NCBI RefSeq assembly: GCF_007845675.1
Contig: NZ_VOBR01000002.1
Span: 186,001-250,000, forward strand
Direction: 5' to 3'
Source: Lentzea tibetensis
GTDB taxonomy: Bacteria > Actinomycetota > Actinomycetes > Mycobacteriales > Pseudonocardiaceae
DNA length: 64,000 nt
Shown here: positions 41,266 through 48,541 of the stretch, piece by piece
Layout: each line of letters opens with the position of its first letter
Numbering within the stretch: position 1 is the first letter of the stretch
The notes under the pieces: model-generated
Seen by the model: only the letters and a program-made list of their open reading frames with translations
What the model was told of the DNA's origin: nothing
The model's database searches: none
Made by a program: the position numbers and the translations under genes

Positions 41266-42603
41266 TCACCCGGTCAGATCGCGGACTTGTCCACTGTGGC
41301 CTGCCAGCAGCACGCCGACGAGTGCGTCGCAGTCGGCCACCGTCGTCTGCCAGTTGCACACCGAGATGCGCAACGCCCGGCGCCCGCGCCACGTCGTCGC
41401 GCTCGCGAACGCCACGCCGCTCTCGTGCAGGAAGCTGATGACGTCATCGGTGTGCTCGTCCGAATCCCCGAAGCGCACCAGGACCTGGTTCAGCACCACC
41501 TCGTTGAGCACCTCCACGCCCGGTGCCGCCGCGAGCGCGCCCGCGATGTGCGCGGCCTGGCGGCAGCTCCGCTCCACCAGGTCCGCCACACCGGCCGTGC
41601 CGAGATGGCGCAGCGTCGCCCACAACGCCAGCGACCGGGCGCGGCGCGAGCACTCGATGATGTAGTCGAACGGGTCGCGGCGCGGCAGCTCGTCGTCGAG
41701 CAGGTACGGCGCGCGGCAGTGCAGTGCGGCGCGATGCGCGGCGGGGTGCGCGGTCAGCACGATGCCGCAGTCGTACGGCACGTTGAGCCACTTGTGCGCG
41801 TCCGTGGCCCAGGAGTCCGCCAGGTGCAGGCCGGACACGCGGGAGCGCAGCACCGGGCTGGCAGCCGCCCACATGCCGAACGCCGCGTCCAGGTGCAGCC
41901 AGCCCTGATGGCGGTGGGTCAGTGCGGCGACGCGCTCGACGTCCTCGCTCGCACCGGTGTCGACGTGGCCCACCTGGCCGCAGACGATCGGCGGGCCGTC
42001 GCACTCGCCGAGCAGCGTCTCAAGCTCGTCGTGGCGCATCCGGCCCTGGTCGTCCACGGGCACGCGCCGGACCCGGTCGGCCAGGCCGAGCAGGCGCAGC
42101 GCGCGGTGCACCGTGGCGTGGCAGCCCTCGCTGACCAGCACGTCCCCGCCGCCGACGTGGTGGCGGGCCGCGGCGAGCGCCGTGAGGTTCGACAGCGCGC
42201 AGCCGGACGTGATGCCGACGCTGGTGTGCGCGGGCAGGCCGAACAGGTCGACGACCCAGTCCGCGCAGATGTCGTCGACCACGGACGCGATGAGGGTCGT
42301 CTCGTGGATCGTGCCGCCCTGGTCCCACACCGACGTGATCCAGTCGGTGGCGACGCCGACCGGGTGCGCGCCGCCCATCACGTAACCGAAGTAGCGCCCG
42401 GAGGTGGAGGGGACGACGCCCGCCTGGCCGTGGGTGGTCAGCAGGCGCAACGTCTCCATCGCGTCGGTGCCCGCCACGGGCAGCGGCCCGCCGAGCACCG
42501 CGCGCAGGTGCTGCGCGTCGGTGGTCGGGCGGACCGGTGCCGTGTCGCGGTGCTGGTAGTACTCGTCCGCGTAGCTCCGTGCGAACGACAGCAGGTCGTC
42601 CAT
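41266..42603 (-). CDS. PLP-dependent group II amino-acid decarboxylase (aromatic/tryptophan type)
   Basis: A 445-residue decarboxylase. The internal-aldimine lysine is K271 in SWATDAHKWLNVPYDCG, the cofactor aspartate D239 in LHLDAAFGMW, and the stacking histidine H162 in EGCHATVHRA. ITSGCALSNLTALAAAR binds the phosphate. The group includes aromatic-L-amino-acid, tyrosine, tryptophan and 2,4-diaminobutyrate decarboxylases. The ATG is 2 nt after the stop of the amidase gene, so the two are coupled and should act on the same compound family. Upstream open frame beyond 42603 is only a shadow of the amidase gene. Confidence 0.9.
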   Translation of the reverse strand: MDDLLSFARSYADEYYQHRDTAPVRPTTDAQHLRAVLGGPLPVAGTDAMETLRLLTTHGQAGVVPSTSGRYFGYVMGGAHPVGVATDWITSVWDQGGTIHETTLIASVVDDICADWVVDLFGLPAHTSVGITSGCALSNLTALAAARHHVGGGDVLVSEGCHATVHRALRLLGLADRVRRVPVDDQGRMRHDELETLLGECDGPPIVCGQVGHVDTGASEDVERVAALTHRHQGWLHLDAAFGMWAAASPVLRSRVSGLHLADSWATDAHKWLNVPYDCGIVLTAHPAAHRAALHCRAPYLLDDELPRRDPFDYIIECSRRARSLALWATLRHLGTAGVADLVERSCRQAAHIAGALAAAPGVEVLNEVVLNQVLVRFGDSDEHTDDVISFLHESGVAFASATTWRGRRALRISVCNWQTTVADCDALVGVLLAGHSGQVRDLTG

Positions 42604-42605
42604 CG

Positions 42606-43577
42606 TCAGACTGCGGGGCTCATGGTCGCCGCGAGGCGGAACCTGTTGTCCCGCACGCGGTCGCCCTCCGGGGAGAAGCGCGGGTGCGTGGCGGGGACGC
42701 AGTCGGCGATCAGCAGGCTGTCGACCATCTTGTCCGCACCGGTCACCGCCACCATCGCCTCGCCGTCGGGACCCCAGATGCCCGAGTTGCCGAGGAAGTC
42801 GTACGTGCAGCGCGCCGGACGCTCCCAGCCGCGCCGGTTGGCGTACGCGACGAACAGGCCCCAGAAGCACGCCATGGCCGGGATCTGGTGGCGCGTGATG
42901 TCCGGGTACGGGATGTGCGACATGCGGTCGTCCGCGAGCCGGTACGTGCCGTCGGCCGCGGTCGGGCCGACGACGACCTGGGCGCCCTGCTCCGCGAAGT
43001 GCTGGTACAGCGGGGGAAACTCGGTCTCGTAGCAGATCAGCGTGCCGACCCGAATGCCGTTGATCTCCACGATGCCCGGCAGGTCGTCGCTCGCGCTGAA
43101 CTCGTCGCGCTCGAACTGGCCGTACAGGTGGGTCTTGCGGTGCACGTGCAGCAGCGTGCCGTCCGCGCCGATGACCGCCGCCGCGTTGTACACGCGGGCC
43201 GTCGCGGGGTCGAGCTCGGGGAAGGGCAGCACCAGACCGGTGCCCGCCTCGCGCGCGATCCGGCGGCCCTCCTCGACGGACGGCCCGTCGGCGGGCTCGG
43301 CGAGCGCGCGGATCACGCCGTCGTCCAGGCTGTAGCCCGTGGTCCACATCTCCGGCAGCACCACGAGGTGCGCGCCGAAGTCGGCGGCGCGTTCGACGGC
43401 GTCGGCGGCCCGGTCCAGGTTCGCCTTCTTCGCCGACTCGGCGCCGGCCTGGCCCTCACCCTGGAACAGCGCGAGGCGCAGCCCGGTGCCCGCCGCGGGC
43501 ACCTGCGGGCTGAGCTTGGTGAGTACGCGGATCGGCGCGCCGAGCCGTCCGCGCGACGGGTCTGTTGTGTGCTCCAT
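42606..43577 (-). CDS. Nitrilase-superfamily carbon-nitrogen hydrolase (amidase)
   Basis: A 323-residue amidase with the Glu-Lys-Cys triad: E76 in LVVLPEMWTTG, K148 in VHRKTHLY and C182 in LICYETEFP. The first 30 residues are an extension before the fold begins at LRLALFQGEG. Relatives hydrolyse aliphatic or aromatic amides or N-carbamoyl amines. Coupling to an aromatic decarboxylase suggests work on an amide or amine derived from an amino acid. The substrate cannot be told from sequence. The gene starts at ATG 43577 and faces a 271-bp upstream region. Confidence 0.9.
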   Translation of the reverse strand: MEHTTDPSRGRLGAPIRVLTKLSPQVPAAGTGLRLALFQGEGQAGAESAKKANLDRAADAVERAADFGAHLVVLPEMWTTGYSLDDGVIRALAEPADGPSVEEGRRIAREAGTGLVLPFPELDPATARVYNAAAVIGADGTLLHVHRKTHLYGQFERDEFSASDDLPGIVEINGIRVGTLICYETEFPPLYQHFAEQGAQVVVGPTAADGTYRLADDRMSHIPYPDITRHQIPAMACFWGLFVAYANRRGWERPARCTYDFLGNSGIWGPDGEAMVAVTGADKMVDSLLIADCVPATHPRFSPEGDRVRDNRFRLAATMSPAV

Positions 43578-43848
43578 GAGGGCGAAAGTTAAGGCGTGGC
43601 AGGATGAAAGCCAAAGGCTCCGTCTCCATACGGGACGTCACGCAGTGAACCCTGGTGGTCCACAGGGGACACGGCCGGGTGAACGGTGCTCGTCGCGGGT
43701 CGGCTCGCGGGTCGGCGACTTGCCTGGAGCGAGAACATGTTCGTGCTCAAACAACAATCCGGGTGACGTCCAGCACTTCTCCCGAAGGAAATCCCCGCCG
43801 GGATGTTTGGTCTCATTTGGACGGTCGACGCAGGCGTGCGCGGGATCG
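43578..43848. promoter_or_regulatory. Upstream region of the amidase-decarboxylase operon
   Basis: No convincing gene is seen in these 271 bp. Two features stand out: a 22-bp imperfect palindrome at 43727-43748 with the perfect core GAACATGTTC, and a tandem CGCGGGTCGG repeat 12 bp apart near 43696-43717. The palindrome core has the spacing GAAC-AT-GTTC, so it is not a normal LexA box (GAAC-N4-GTTC). It may be the operator of the downstream operon. Confidence 0.45.
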
Positions 43849-44202
43849 CTAGCGCAGCCACCGCAGGGCCGCGTCCGCGCTGTCGTCAGGACCGCTGTTG
43901 AAGGCGATGGCCGCGTCGGGCGCGTGCTGCCGGACCAGGTTGACCACCTTCTCGAAGAGCTCGAGCAAGGGCTCGTGCTTGCGGATGCCGCCCCCGATCA
44001 CCACGCAGGCGTAGTCCTCGCGGGTCAACGCCTCCGCGATCGTTCCCTCGGGGTTCTCGTCGAGTGTCACGAGGCACAGGTCGGCGTCGATGCCGAGATC
44101 GTCGAAACGGGCCTGACCGCGGGCTATCGCCGCCAGGACCGGCTCGGGGTCCCAGCCCTCGATCTTGGCGGGGTCGAGGCCGACCACCAGTACTCGTGCC
44201 AC
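43849..44202 (-). CDS. Conserved protein of unknown function (small alpha/beta fold)
   Basis: A 117-residue protein that begins ARVLVVGLDPAKIEGWDPEP and has DLCLVTLDENPEGTI, YACVVIGGGIRKHEPLLELFEKVVNLV and AIAFNSGPDDSADAALRWL. The pattern is familiar from a widespread conserved hypothetical family with a Rossmann-like layout, function not known. GTG 44202 is preceded by AAGGAGGA. It lies 40 nt after the PrnB-like gene and probably shares its transcript. Confidence 0.75.
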   Translation of the reverse strand: MARVLVVGLDPAKIEGWDPEPVLAAIARGQARFDDLGIDADLCLVTLDENPEGTIAEALTREDYACVVIGGGIRKHEPLLELFEKVVNLVRQHAPDAAIAFNSGPDDSADAALRWLR

Positions 44203-44242
44203 TGGTCCTCCTTCTCGCGGAACCTTGCCATTATGGCGCGGC

Positions 44243-45541
44243 TCAGGCGGGGGACGACGTCCAGTCGTCGGTCGGGGTGGCCACGCTGACGACCTCGCCG
44301 AGCGGCGGGGCCGGCGGCATGCCCGCGATCGCCGTCAGCGCGGACCGGGGCACGCGTTCGAACGCGGTGAGCGGATGGTTGCGCCGCCCGCGCTTGAGTC
44401 TTTCCAGGATCGCCTCCGGGATACCGGTGCTGCCGGCGCGGCCGCTCACCACGGGAGTGTCGGGCACGCCTGCGGCGTCGCGATCCCGTCGCAGGTCGAA
44501 GACGTATCGCTTGGTGAAGTTCAGGTGCGTCGAGGCGACCCGGACGTTCTCGGCGAGCAGCAGGTAGCACGCGGCGAGCTCCGGGTGCGCGGTGGCGAGT
44601 GCGAGCAGGTCGCCGGTGTCGGTCGGCAACCGGGTGATGCCCAGACGCCGCAGGATCTGAGTGGGGAGCGGGACGCGTCCGATCAAGCTGGTGAGGCGGC
44701 CGCGGTCGGCGGGCAGCAGCGCGGGGTGCACGTGCCGGACGTGGGAGGCGTAGTCGGGCACGTCGATGCCGAGGACGAGGTCGCGGGCGAGGAACTCGGT
44801 GTCCGCGACGCCGCTGGGCGGGAAGTCACCCGGCTCCCAGTGGTTCGTGTACTGCCGCCAGGTGTCGCTGAAGAACTCGGCGTTCATCGCGCGGTCCGGC
44901 GGGAGCCGGGTGAACTCGGCGAAGATCCGGTGCACCGCGTTGAGCAGACCGGCGCCCGCGACCATGCGGTCGACCGCGTCGCCGGTGAAGTCGCGGGTGA
45001 GCGGTTCGACGGTCTCGTTGGCCGCCTTCTCCACGGCCTCGGCCGTCTTGACGAACAGCACGAGCTCGCGCTCTCGCGGGTCGCCGGTGTAGGTGCGGAC
45101 CTCGCCGTCACCGAACGCGCCCGGCGCTGTCCGCGTCACCCCGCTCCAGTGCACGCGAATCGCGGGCGGGTTCCAGTGGAAGTACGAGACGTACGTGTCG
45201 CGGTCCGGATGCCCGGTGCCCGTGCGGACGGCGACCCTGGCGAAGTAGGAGCGGAACGGTTCGCCGCGAACGTCGAGCGCGTCGAAAACCGCGCGCGGGT
45301 CCGTCGCGCTGGCGAGTCCACATTGGACGTGGTGGCGCACGCACGCCGAGCCCCACATGCCCAGCAGGGTGACGATCTGCCGCGCTCGCGTCTCGTCGCA
45401 CGCGTCCGGCTCGGGCAGTGACGGGAACACCTCCGCGCGCAACGCCCGGACCAGATCGGCGGGGTGCGGCTCGCCCGTCAGGATCGCCTGGTTGAGCTCC
45501 GGAAACCGGCGCAGTGTCCACTCGTTCACGCACATGAGCAC
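44243..45541 (-). CDS. PrnB-like heme protein (indoleamine/tryptophan dioxygenase superfamily, DUF1864)
   Basis: A 432-residue protein. Compared by eye with PrnB (monodechloroaminopyrrolnitrin synthase) it shares FHWNPP followed by RTYTG, FFSDTWRQY followed by PPSGVADTEFLARDLVLG, and VASTHLNFTKRYV followed by SGRAGSTGIPEAILERL. H339 in STHLNF aligns with the heme-ligand histidine region of PrnB (PHLKL). This suggests a heme enzyme acting on tryptophan or a related substrate; no halogenase or other pyrrolnitrin gene is present. Start may be GTG 45541, ATG 45535 or GTG 45529; no ribosome site is evident. The match was made from memory, so the functional call is moderate. Confidence 0.6.
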   Translation of the reverse strand: MLMCVNEWTLRRFPELNQAILTGEPHPADLVRALRAEVFPSLPEPDACDETRARQIVTLLGMWGSACVRHHVQCGLASATDPRAVFDALDVRGEPFRSYFARVAVRTGTGHPDRDTYVSYFHWNPPAIRVHWSGVTRTAPGAFGDGEVRTYTGDPRERELVLFVKTAEAVEKAANETVEPLTRDFTGDAVDRMVAGAGLLNAVHRIFAEFTRLPPDRAMNAEFFSDTWRQYTNHWEPGDFPPSGVADTEFLARDLVLGIDVPDYASHVRHVHPALLPADRGRLTSLIGRVPLPTQILRRLGITRLPTDTGDLLALATAHPELAACYLLLAENVRVASTHLNFTKRYVFDLRRDRDAAGVPDTPVVSGRAGSTGIPEAILERLKRGRRNHPLTAFERVPRSALTAIAGMPPAPPLGEVVSVATPTDDWTSSPA

Positions 45542-45683
45542 GAAAACGATGATGGTGCGTTGACGGAGTCGCGTGAAGACGCGCGATCTCAGGTCCGCAG
45601 TGTGGGAAAGGTTTCCGAGCGCTGCTCGTCTTCGCTGAGTCCACTGTGGATCGGTGAGGCCTGCTCACATGTCGTGGGAAGCG

Positions 45684-45712
45684 TTGACAGGGTGTCGTGC
45701 CGCCGGGACCAT
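45684..45712 (+). promoter_or_regulatory. Promoter of the MFS transporter gene
   Basis: TTGACA (45684-45689), a 17-bp spacer and GACCAT (45707-45712) precede the ATG at 45722 by 9 nt, with no Shine-Dalgarno sequence. The -35 box is perfect and the -10 box is moderate. The region is divergent from the PrnB-like gene. Confidence 0.5.
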
Positions 45713-45721
45713 CCCAGACAC

Positions 45722-46873
45722 ATGATCACGCAACGCACGGCCATCGCGGTGGTCCAGGTGCTCGGCCTGGCGGTGTGGTTCTCGATGTCGGCGGTCGTGC
45801 CGACGTTGCGCCACGAGTGGGGCATCAGCGCGTACGCCGCCGTCTGGCTGACCGCCGCGGTGCAGCTCGGTTTCGTGACCGGCGCGGTCGGCTCGACCGC
45901 GCTCAACCTGGCCGACCGGGTGCGGCCGCACCACCTGCTGGCGCTGAGCGCCTTCGCCGGTGCCGCGTGCACCCTCCTGCTGGCACTGGTGGTGGACGGC
46001 ATGGCGGGCGCGGTGCCGCTGCGGTTCCTCACCGGCGTCGCGCTGGCCGGTGTGTACCCGGTCGGGATGAAGCTGATGGCGTCCTGGTCGTCGTCCGCGA
46101 GCCGAGGGCGTGCCCTCGGTGTGCTGGTCGGCGCGCTCACCCTGGGGTCCGCGCTGCCGCACGTGATCTCCGGGCTGAGCGGACTGCCGTGGCGCGGCGT
46201 GCTCGTCGCCGCGGCGGGCGTCGGCCTGCTGGCCGCGGTGATCGCCGGGTGGGTGGTGCGGCCGGGCCCGCACCTGGCGGCGTCGTTCGTGCCGGAGCCG
46301 CGGTACGCCGTGCGGATGTTCCTGTCCCGGCGGCCGCGGCTGGTGAACCTCGGCTACTTCGGGCACATGTGGGAGCTGTACGCGCTCTGGACGTGGCTTC
46401 CGACGTTCCTGCTCGCCGCGGGCTCACCCGTGGCGTCCGGGACGGTGGTCTTCCTGGTCATCGGGGTGGCGGGCTTCCTCGGGTGCCTGCTCGGCGGCTG
46501 GGGCGCGGACCGCTTCGGCCGCTCCCCGGCCGCGGTGACGGCACTGGCGGTCAGCGGCACCTGCTGTCTGCTGTCACCGCTGGCGTTCCTGGCCGGTCCG
46601 GTCGTGCTGCTGGTGTTCTGCGTCGTGTGGGGCGCGTCGGTGATCGCCGACTCCGGGGTGTTCTCCGCGTCGCTGAGCGAGGCCGCCGACCCTCGGTACG
46701 TCGGTACCGCGCTCACCGCGCAGACCGCGATCGGCTTCGCGCTCACCGTGGTGAGCATCCAGCTCGTACCCGTGCTCGCCGACGCCGTCGGGTGGCGGTA
46801 CGCGTTCCTCCTGCTCGTGCCGGGCCCGCTGGTCGGCGCGCTCGCGATGCGCGCGTTCGCCACGGCCCGGTGA
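45722..46873 (+). CDS. MFS transporter
   Basis: A 383-residue, 12-helix major facilitator. Helix 1 is TAIAVVQVLGLAVWFSMSAVVPTL and the loop 8-9 motif is GGWGADRFGRSPAAV. The overall layout resembles the CynX/NimT or NarK-like groups. It is divergent from the PrnB-like gene across 180 bp and followed by a strong terminator, so it is a single-gene unit. It is a natural candidate to import the substrate or export the product of the neighbouring minus-strand genes, but this is inference. Confidence 0.88.
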   Translation: MITQRTAIAVVQVLGLAVWFSMSAVVPTLRHEWGISAYAAVWLTAAVQLGFVTGAVGSTALNLADRVRPHHLLALSAFAGAACTLLLALVVDGMAGAVPLRFLTGVALAGVYPVGMKLMASWSSSASRGRALGVLVGALTLGSALPHVISGLSGLPWRGVLVAAAGVGLLAAVIAGWVVRPGPHLAASFVPEPRYAVRMFLSRRPRLVNLGYFGHMWELYALWTWLPTFLLAAGSPVASGTVVFLVIGVAGFLGCLLGGWGADRFGRSPAAVTALAVSGTCCLLSPLAFLAGPVVLLVFCVVWGASVIADSGVFSASLSEAADPRYVGTALTAQTAIGFALTVVSIQLVPVLADAVGWRYAFLLLVPGPLVGALAMRAFATAR

Positions 46874-46875
46874 CC

Positions 46876-46902
46876 GTGCGGGGCGGACGGGCCGCCCCGC
46901 AC
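46876..46902. terminator. Bidirectional terminator hairpin
   Basis: GTGCGGGGCGG (46876-46886) and CCGCCCCGCAC (46892-46902) make a perfect 11-bp GC stem with a 5-nt loop between the convergent MFS and lectin genes. Confidence 0.75.
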
Positions 46903-46908
46903 CGAGTT

Positions 46909-47349
46909 TCACTTGAAACGCTGGTGGGTGTTCCAGTTCGGGCTGCACGGAAGTGTGCGGAGTCCCCACGAGCTGTCGTCCAGGCATTCGAGCGTGGCCT
47001 GGCTCTGCAACTGGGCGCCACCGTTGTTCTTGTCGACGTACCAGCTCTGCTCCCGCGACGAGTTGCAGGGCCTGGTGTCCAGCGTGTACCCGTCGTCGTA
47101 GAGGCACTCGCCGGTGGCCCTGCTCCGGAACTGGCGGGTCCCGTCGTTCCAGACGTGGACAGTCCAGTCCTGAAAGACCTTGCCGTTGCAGCCGTAGCCG
47201 CGCAGACCGTAGGAGCTGTCGTCGACACACGCTCCCGTGTACACGTTCTGGAACGTCTGAACCACGTCCTCCTCGGTCGCCGAGGCGGTGGACGACATCA
47301 GGGTCAACGTGAACGGAACCGCCGCCAGTGCGGCGAACATCTTTCTCAT
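46909..47349 (-). CDS. Secreted ricin-type beta-trefoil lectin-like protein
   Basis: A 146-residue exported protein. Residues 1-24 are the signal peptide (ending SSTASA). The mature part holds three trefoil-like repeats, each with a CxDD or CLYDD motif and a following cysteine: GACVDDSSYGLRGYGC, ECLYDDGYTLDTRPC and ECLDDSSWGLRTLPC, with QDWTV and QSWYV as Q-x-W motifs. It probably binds carbohydrate, without an enzymatic domain. AGGAGGGG precedes ATG 47349. It is divergent from the XRE-SARP regulator, which may control it. Confidence 0.88.
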   Translation of the reverse strand: MRKMFAALAAVPFTLTLMSSTASATEEDVVQTFQNVYTGACVDDSSYGLRGYGCNGKVFQDWTVHVWNDGTRQFRSRATGECLYDDGYTLDTRPCNSSREQSWYVDKNNGGAQLQSQATLECLDDSSWGLRTLPCSPNWNTHQRFK

Positions 47350-47403
47350 GAGCTGGCCCCTCCTGTGGAGATCACTACCGCAGACGAACCTAGGGAGGGG
47401 ACC

Positions 47404-47491
47404 TTTTCGAAAACCTTTCTCGCGGCGATATAGCGCGTGACCTGCGCTTATGTTGCCAAGTACGGTCTCGACGATTGCCGTGGGAGGCAAT
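47404..47491. promoter_or_regulatory. Lectin/XRE-SARP shared regulatory region
   Basis: Two dyads lie in the 166-bp divergent gap: TTTTCGAAAA (47404-47413) and ATTGCC-N6-GGCAAT (47474-47491). Both are candidates for the helix-turn-helix of the XRE-SARP protein. The second lies 25 bp before that gene's GTG and could be autoregulatory. Confidence 0.45.
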
Positions 47492-47515
47492 ATCACCGCA
47501 TGGGGGAGCGTCATC

Positions 47516-48484
47516 GTGGATCAGGAACTGGCGGTGTTCAGCGCCGCCCTGCGCGCGTACCGGAAGAGGACAGGGCTGACCCAGCGGCAGCTGGCCGCCG
47601 AGGCAGGTGTCAGTGTCCGCACCGTCCGGGGCATCGAGTGCGGTGAGGTGTGCCGGCCGCACCCCGCCTCGCTGCGCGTGCTCGCCGCGGCCACCGGGCT
47701 GGACGAACCGTGCGGGGTCGCCGTCTCGGTGCTCGGGCCGCTCGTCGTGCGTCGCGGGTCCGTTGAGGTGGCGGTGGAGGGGACGAAGCAGCGCAGCCTG
47801 CTGGCGTTGCTCGCGTTGCGGGCCGACGAGGTCGTGCCGCAGCACGAGATCATCGACGTGCTGTGGGGCGACGACCCGCCGCGGACCTGCCGGGACCTGA
47901 TCTACGTGCACGCCTCCCGGCTGCGCAAGGTGCTCGGCAGTGGTGCGGTCGACGCCGCGTCGAGTGCGGGCTACCGGTTGAACGGTGACCGGGTGGGGCT
48001 GGACACGGCGCGGTTCACGTCTCTTGTGGAGGTGGGGGAGCACGCGCGGGCGTTGGACTGCTGGCGCGGCGCGGTGCTGGCGGACCTGCCGGACCGGGTG
48101 CGCCAGCACCCCGCGGCGCTCGCGCTGGCGCGGCAGCGGGTGGCCGTGACGATCGACCACGCGGACACCGGTGGGCGGCTCGAGGAGGCGCGGCACCGGC
48201 TGGAGGCGGTGGTGCCCGACGAGCCGTTGCACGAGGAGCTGCACGCCCGGCTGATGCTGGCGCTGGCGGGATGTGGTGAGCAGGGCGTGGCGCTGGAGCT
48301 GTACGAGCGGCTTCGGGACAGGCTCGACCGCGAGCTCGGCGTGCATCCCGGCCCGGTGCTGCGGGACGCGCACCTGCGCGTGTTGCGCCAGGAGGTGCGC
48401 ACCCGGCCGCCGTACCGTCCGATGTGGACGCGCAGTCGACATGCAACGAACAGTGCGCCTCGTATGTCCATTTTCGACGGATGA
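47516..48484 (+). CDS. XRE-SARP chimeric transcriptional regulator
   Basis: A 322-residue protein with two DNA-binding domains. Residues about 8-62 are an XRE/Cro helix-turn-helix (RKRTGLTQRQLAAEAGVSVR). Residues about 68-150 are an OmpR-like winged helix of the SARP type (VSVLGPLVVRRGSVEVAVEG). BTAD follows at about 155-300 (RGAVLADLPDRVR, GEQGVALELYERLRDRLDRELGVHPG). Typical SARPs lack the XRE part. GTG 47516 has a GGGGGAG site 7 nt upstream; the frame is open to 47450. It is divergent from the lectin gene and precedes the kinase gene by 57 nt. Confidence 0.85.
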   Translation: MDQELAVFSAALRAYRKRTGLTQRQLAAEAGVSVRTVRGIECGEVCRPHPASLRVLAAATGLDEPCGVAVSVLGPLVVRRGSVEVAVEGTKQRSLLALLALRADEVVPQHEIIDVLWGDDPPRTCRDLIYVHASRLRKVLGSGAVDAASSAGYRLNGDRVGLDTARFTSLVEVGEHARALDCWRGAVLADLPDRVRQHPAALALARQRVAVTIDHADTGGRLEEARHRLEAVVPDEPLHEELHARLMLALAGCGEQGVALELYERLRDRLDRELGVHPGPVLRDAHLRVLRQEVRTRPPYRPMWTRSRHATNSAPRMSIFDG

Positions 48485-48527
48485 ATTCTGATTGAGGGGT
48501 TCTCACTTGCGGGCGCTCGATCACACC

Positions 48528-48533
48528 TAAGCT
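48528..48533 (+). promoter_or_regulatory. -10 box for leaderless kinase transcript
   Basis: TAAGCT ends 8 nt before GTG 48542 of the Ser/Thr kinase gene. No Shine-Dalgarno sequence is seen, so the message may be leaderless. Confidence 0.4.
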
Positions 48534-48541
48534 GCACCCCC

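Noticed and set aside
43727-43748. Possible LexA (SOS) box
   Set aside because: The half-sites are GAAC-AT-GTTC; the actinobacterial SOS box needs four bases between GAAC and GTTC. It is kept only as an unidentified palindrome.
43589-43861. A 90-codon minus-strand frame
   Set aside because: It has no ribosome site, overlaps the end of a real gene and has no domain-like composition.
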